Part shown: positions 4,339 to 6,172 of the stretch, in pieces
Layout of the letters: each line of letters begins with the position of its first letter
Position numbering within the stretch: the first letter of the stretch is position 1
Assembly: GCA_009781575.1 (NCBI GenBank)
Contig: WQXW01000119.1
Span: 1-6,172, forward strand
Direction: 5' to 3'
DNA: 6,172 nt
Origin: Solirubrobacterales bacterium
GTDB taxonomy: Bacteria > Actinomycetota > Thermoleophilia > Solirubrobacterales > Solirubrobacteraceae
The notes under the pieces: model-generated
Told to the model about the DNA's origin: nothing
Seen by the model: only the letters and a program-made list of their open reading frames with translations
The model's database searches: none
Position numbers and translations under genes: made by a program

Positions 4339-4459
4339 GATCGTCGACGAGCTGACCAGCGAGCACGGGCTGGTCACCAGCGAGACGGTCCCCGCGTTCA
4401 GGGCGACCAGCGAGAACGAAGCTCAGGGCGGGCTGCGGCTGGCGAGCCACGAGCTCTGA
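4158..4459 (+). pseudogene. Out-of-frame remainder of the third DUF190 domain
   Basis: Two one-base losses split this domain over three frames. From 4158 the second frame reads HHAIVRRLRESHAAGATTL and then GIW. From 4226 the third frame continues GFHGDHAPHGDRLFQIRR, then PALTIAIDTPARA, ending with TGA at 4457-4459. Joining the three gives an uninterrupted DUF190 domain. The second break falls in ATATGGGCTTC, where a fourth G would restore GIWGFHGD. Both breaks have the same direction, and no slippery heptamer was recognised, so programmed frameshifting is less likely than mutation or sequencing error. Confidence 0.75.
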
Positions 4460-4470
4460 GCGACGCGGCG

Positions 4471-4488
4471 CGCCCGTCCTGCCGGGCG
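4471..4488 (+). other. Hairpin between the fluoride operon and the aminotransferase
   Basis: CGCCCG (4471-4476), loop TCCTGC, CGGGCG (4483-4488), starting 12 nt after the DUF190 stop. It is a perfect 6-bp stem in a suitable place for a terminator, but no T-run follows, so termination strength is doubtful. Confidence 0.4.
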
Positions 4489-4494
4489 TCGACG

Positions 4495-4500
4495 TAGTAC
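4495..4500 (+). promoter_or_regulatory. Putative -10 element of the aminotransferase gene
   Basis: TAGTAC resembles TANNNT only in its first two bases but lies 12 nt before ATG 4512. A start about 7 nt downstream would give an almost leaderless mRNA, in line with the missing Shine-Dalgarno sequence. Weak evidence; read-through from the fluoride operon is an alternative. Confidence 0.25.
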
Positions 4501-4511
4501 CGTGGTCCTGG

Positions 4512-5927
4512 ATGTCCAAAGCACTCCAGGAGCCGCCGTCGGTCGCGCCCGAAGGCGCCACCCACACCGACCTGCAGGAGCTGGCGCGGCGCCACCTGTG
4601 GCTGCACTTCACGCGCATGGGCGCCTACGAGCGCGAGGAGCTGCCGGTGATCGAGCGGGGCGAGGGCTGCTACGTGTACGACACCCACGGCAAGCGCTAC
4701 CTGGACGGGCTGTCGGCGCTGTACTGCGTCAACATCGGCCACGGGCGCGCCGAGCTGGGCGACGCCGCCGCCGCGCAGGCCGCGCGGCTGGGCTTCTACA
4801 CCAACTGGAGCTACGCCCACCCACCCGCGATCGAGCTGGCCGCGCGTGTCGCCGCGCTGGCGCCCGGCGATCTGAACCGCGTGTTCTTCGTGTCGGGCGG
4901 CTCCGAGGCGGTGGAGTCGGCGTGGAAGCTCGCCAAGGCCTACCACGCCGCCACCGGCGAGCCGCGCAAGCACAAGATCATCGCGCGTCACCTCGCCTAC
5001 CACGGCACCTCGATGGGCGCGCTCACCGCCACCGGCCTGCCGCCGCTGCGCGAACCGTTCGAGCCGCTCACGCCGGGCGGCCGGCACGTGCCCAACACCA
5101 ACTCCTACCGCTGGCCCGAGCCACGCGATCCGCTGTGGGCGGCCGACGCGATCGAGGAGGCGATCGAGTTCGAGGGGCCCCACACGGTGGCCGCGGTGAT
5201 CCTCGAGCCGGTGCAGAACAGCGGCGGTTGCTTCGTGCCACAGGACGGTTATTTCCAGCGCGTGCGCGAGATCTGTGACCGCCACAACGTGCTGCTGATC
5301 TCCGACGAGGTGATCTGCGCCTGGGGGCGGCTGGGGCACTGGTTCGGGTGTGAGCGCTACGGATATCAGCCCGACATGATCACCACCGCCAAGGGCATGA
5401 CCTCCGCGTATGCGCCGATGGGCGCGGTGATCGCCTCCGAGCGCGTCGCCGAGCCGTTCCTGCACCGGCGCGCGATCTTCAACCACGGATTCACCTTCGG
5501 CGGGCATCCGCTGGCGTGCGCGGTGGCGATGGCCAACATCGACGTGATCGACCGCGAGCGCCTTCCCCAGCGCGTGCTGGAGCGCGAGGGCGAATTCAGA
5601 GCCACGCTCGAGCGCCTGCGCGATCTGCCGATCGTGGGCGACGTGCGCGGCGCCGGTTACTTCCTCGCGATCGAGCTGGTCAAGGACAAGCACACCAAGC
5701 AGAGCTTCGACGCGCGCGAGTCCGAGCAGCTGCTGCGGGGCTTCCTCTCCGGCGAGCTCTACCGGCGCGGGCTGATCTGCCGCACCGACGACCGCGGCGA
5801 TCCGATCGTGCAACTCTCGCCCCCCCTGATCGCCGGGCGCGAGCAGTTCGAGGAGATCGAGTCGATCCTGCGCCCCGTGTTGAGCGAGGCGTGGGAGCTG
5901 ATCGCGCAGGGGCGCCGCCACGGCTGA
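4512..5927 (+). CDS. Class-III PLP-dependent aminotransferase (omega-transaminase type)
   Basis: 471 residues, full length for the class-III fold (about 430-470). These enzymes move an amino group from an omega-amino compound to a keto acid, usually pyruvate, with pyridoxal phosphate. Visible motifs: substrate-entry segment YLDGLSALYCVNIGHGR (63-79), phosphate-binding SGGSEA (128-133), cofactor-stacking YHG (163-165), ILEPVQ (230-235), LISDEVICAWGRLG (262-275) with Asp265 binding the pyridine nitrogen, TTAKGMTSAYAPMGAVI (291-307) with Schiff-base Lys294, and FTFGGHP (327-333) with Thr328 near the phosphate. The exact amine is not readable from the sequence; taurine, beta-alanine, putrescine and other omega-amines are all possible. 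The alanine dehydrogenase start 105 bp downstream supports pyruvate as acceptor. No Shine-Dalgarno sequence precedes ATG 4512. It is the cleanest reading frame in the window, with strong third-position GC. Confidence 0.93.
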   Translation: MSKALQEPPSVAPEGATHTDLQELARRHLWLHFTRMGAYEREELPVIERGEGCYVYDTHGKRYLDGLSALYCVNIGHGRAELGDAAAAQAARLGFYTNWSYAHPPAIELAARVAALAPGDLNRVFFVSGGSEAVESAWKLAKAYHAATGEPRKHKIIARHLAYHGTSMGALTATGLPPLREPFEPLTPGGRHVPNTNSYRWPEPRDPLWAADAIEEAIEFEGPHTVAAVILEPVQNSGGCFVPQDGYFQRVREICDRHNVLLISDEVICAWGRLGHWFGCERYGYQPDMITTAKGMTSAYAPMGAVIASERVAEPFLHRRAIFNHGFTFGGHPLACAVAMANIDVIDRERLPQRVLEREGEFRATLERLRDLPIVGDVRGAGYFLAIELVKDKHTKQSFDARESEQLLRGFLSGELYRRGLICRTDDRGDPIVQLSPPLIAGREQFEEIESILRPVLSEAWELIAQGRRHG

Positions 5928-5944
5928 CCCGCGCCGGTGGCGGG

Positions 5945-6028
5945 CTGTGCGCGGCGCGTCGGCGGCTTTGCGCGGCGTGCTGCCGACTGTGCGCGGCGTG
6001 TTGCCGGCCGCGCGCGGCGGGTCGCTCA
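5945..6028 (+). repeat. Four 21-bp tandem repeats upstream of ald
   Basis: Units begin at 5945, 5966, 5987 and 6008 and share the core GCGCGGCG preceded by TG or CG; units 2 and 3 are the most alike (TTTGCGCGGCGTGCTGCCG against TGTGCGCGGCGTGTTGCCG). They fill nearly all of the 105-bp gap between the aminotransferase stop and the ald start, ending 4 bp before ATG 6033. A 21-bp step equals two turns of B-DNA, so equivalent bases face the same side, as for a row of protein-binding sites. It is also seven codons, so a former coding repeat cannot be excluded. Confidence 0.8.
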
Positions 6029-6032
6029 CGCG

Positions 6033-6172
6033 ATGAGGATCGGCGTGCCCACCGAGATCAAGCCCGATGAGTATCGGGTGGCGATCACGCCGGCGGGCGT
6101 GCGCGAGCTCGCCACGCGTGGGCACGACCTCGTGATCCAGGCCGGCGCGGGGGTGGGCAGCGCGATCTCCGA
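6033..6172 (+). CDS. ald: Alanine dehydrogenase, N-terminus (partial)
   Basis: Forty-six codons are visible before the window ends. The N-terminus, [20 protein letters not shown] followed by [20 protein letters not shown], is the typical start of L-alanine dehydrogenase (AlaDh/PNT family). Arg15, which binds the pyruvate/alanine carboxylate in studied enzymes, is present. The enzyme interconverts L-alanine and pyruvate plus ammonium with NAD. The catalytic Lys and His and the Rossmann domain lie beyond the edge. The related transhydrogenase alpha subunit starts similarly but usually lacks this exact KPDEYRVA context. Only a weak ribosome site is possible (GGGTCG at 6019-6024). The neighbouring pyruvate-type aminotransferase suggests that Ald recycles alanine to pyruvate. 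Confidence 0.9.
   Translation, partial: MRIGVPTEIKPDEYRVAITPAGVRELATRGHDLVIQAGAGVGSAIS

Noticed and set aside
4398..6125. A 575-codon minus-strand open frame opposite the aminotransferase
   Set aside because: It has no recognisable motif, a His/Arg/Ala/Gly-skewed composition, and it mirrors the codon bias of the well-supported plus-strand aminotransferase. Long antisense frames are expected at this GC content.

Overview
The window is GC-rich (roughly 70% by eye). It uses GTG starts and GTGA stop/start overlaps, has a one-piece tmRNA, and carries actinobacterial gene families. This points to a high-GC Actinomycetota, possibly Thermoleophilia/Solirubrobacterales; the class is inference from remembered protein style, not from a search.

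Layout. (1) 1-281, minus: N-terminus of a protein running off the window, perhaps a site-2-protease-family membrane protein, with a VPA-repeat leader. (2) 415-575, plus: an unannotated small RNA candidate with a promoter at canonical spacing, an 18-position helix joining its two ends, and a T-tract. (3) 694-1055, plus: ssrA (tmRNA), predicted tag ADSHEYALAA. (4) 1056-2235: a degraded zone directly behind ssrA. It holds a methyltransferase fragment frameshifted by a 10-bp duplication and cut off near ssrA, a possible 45-codon ORF, a CACT microsatellite, and an AAA/DUF4143-type ATPase that has lost its middle and shifted frame. ssrA 3' ends are common integration sites, so this may be an old island scar. 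(5) 2367-4459, plus: a fluoride-response operon, with a fluoride (crcB-motif) riboswitch, crcB1, crcB2 and a three-domain DUF190 gene, all coupled by GTGA overlaps. (6) 4512-5927, plus: a class-III PLP aminotransferase, then four 21-bp repeats, then the start of alanine dehydrogenase at 6033, which runs off the window.

How the genes work together. The two CrcB proteins probably form an antiparallel heterodimeric fluoride channel: their arginine distributions imply opposite membrane orientations. Fluoride binding to the leader RNA should free the Shine-Dalgarno sequence of crcB1, which an 11-bp hairpin otherwise hides. The DUF190 protein is a PII-like companion of unknown role. The aminotransferase and alanine dehydrogenase make a plausible amine-catabolism pair: pyruvate accepts the amino group and Ald regenerates pyruvate.

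Most unusual points: the unassigned small RNA; 14 arginine-rich Gly-X-Y triplets inserted in the first loop of CrcB2; the SD-hiding riboswitch; a single-chain triple DUF190 protein with two apparent one-base losses; and four 21-bp repeats before ald. Several reading frames are broken by single-base losses, so sequencing or assembly error must be excluded before calling those genes dead.
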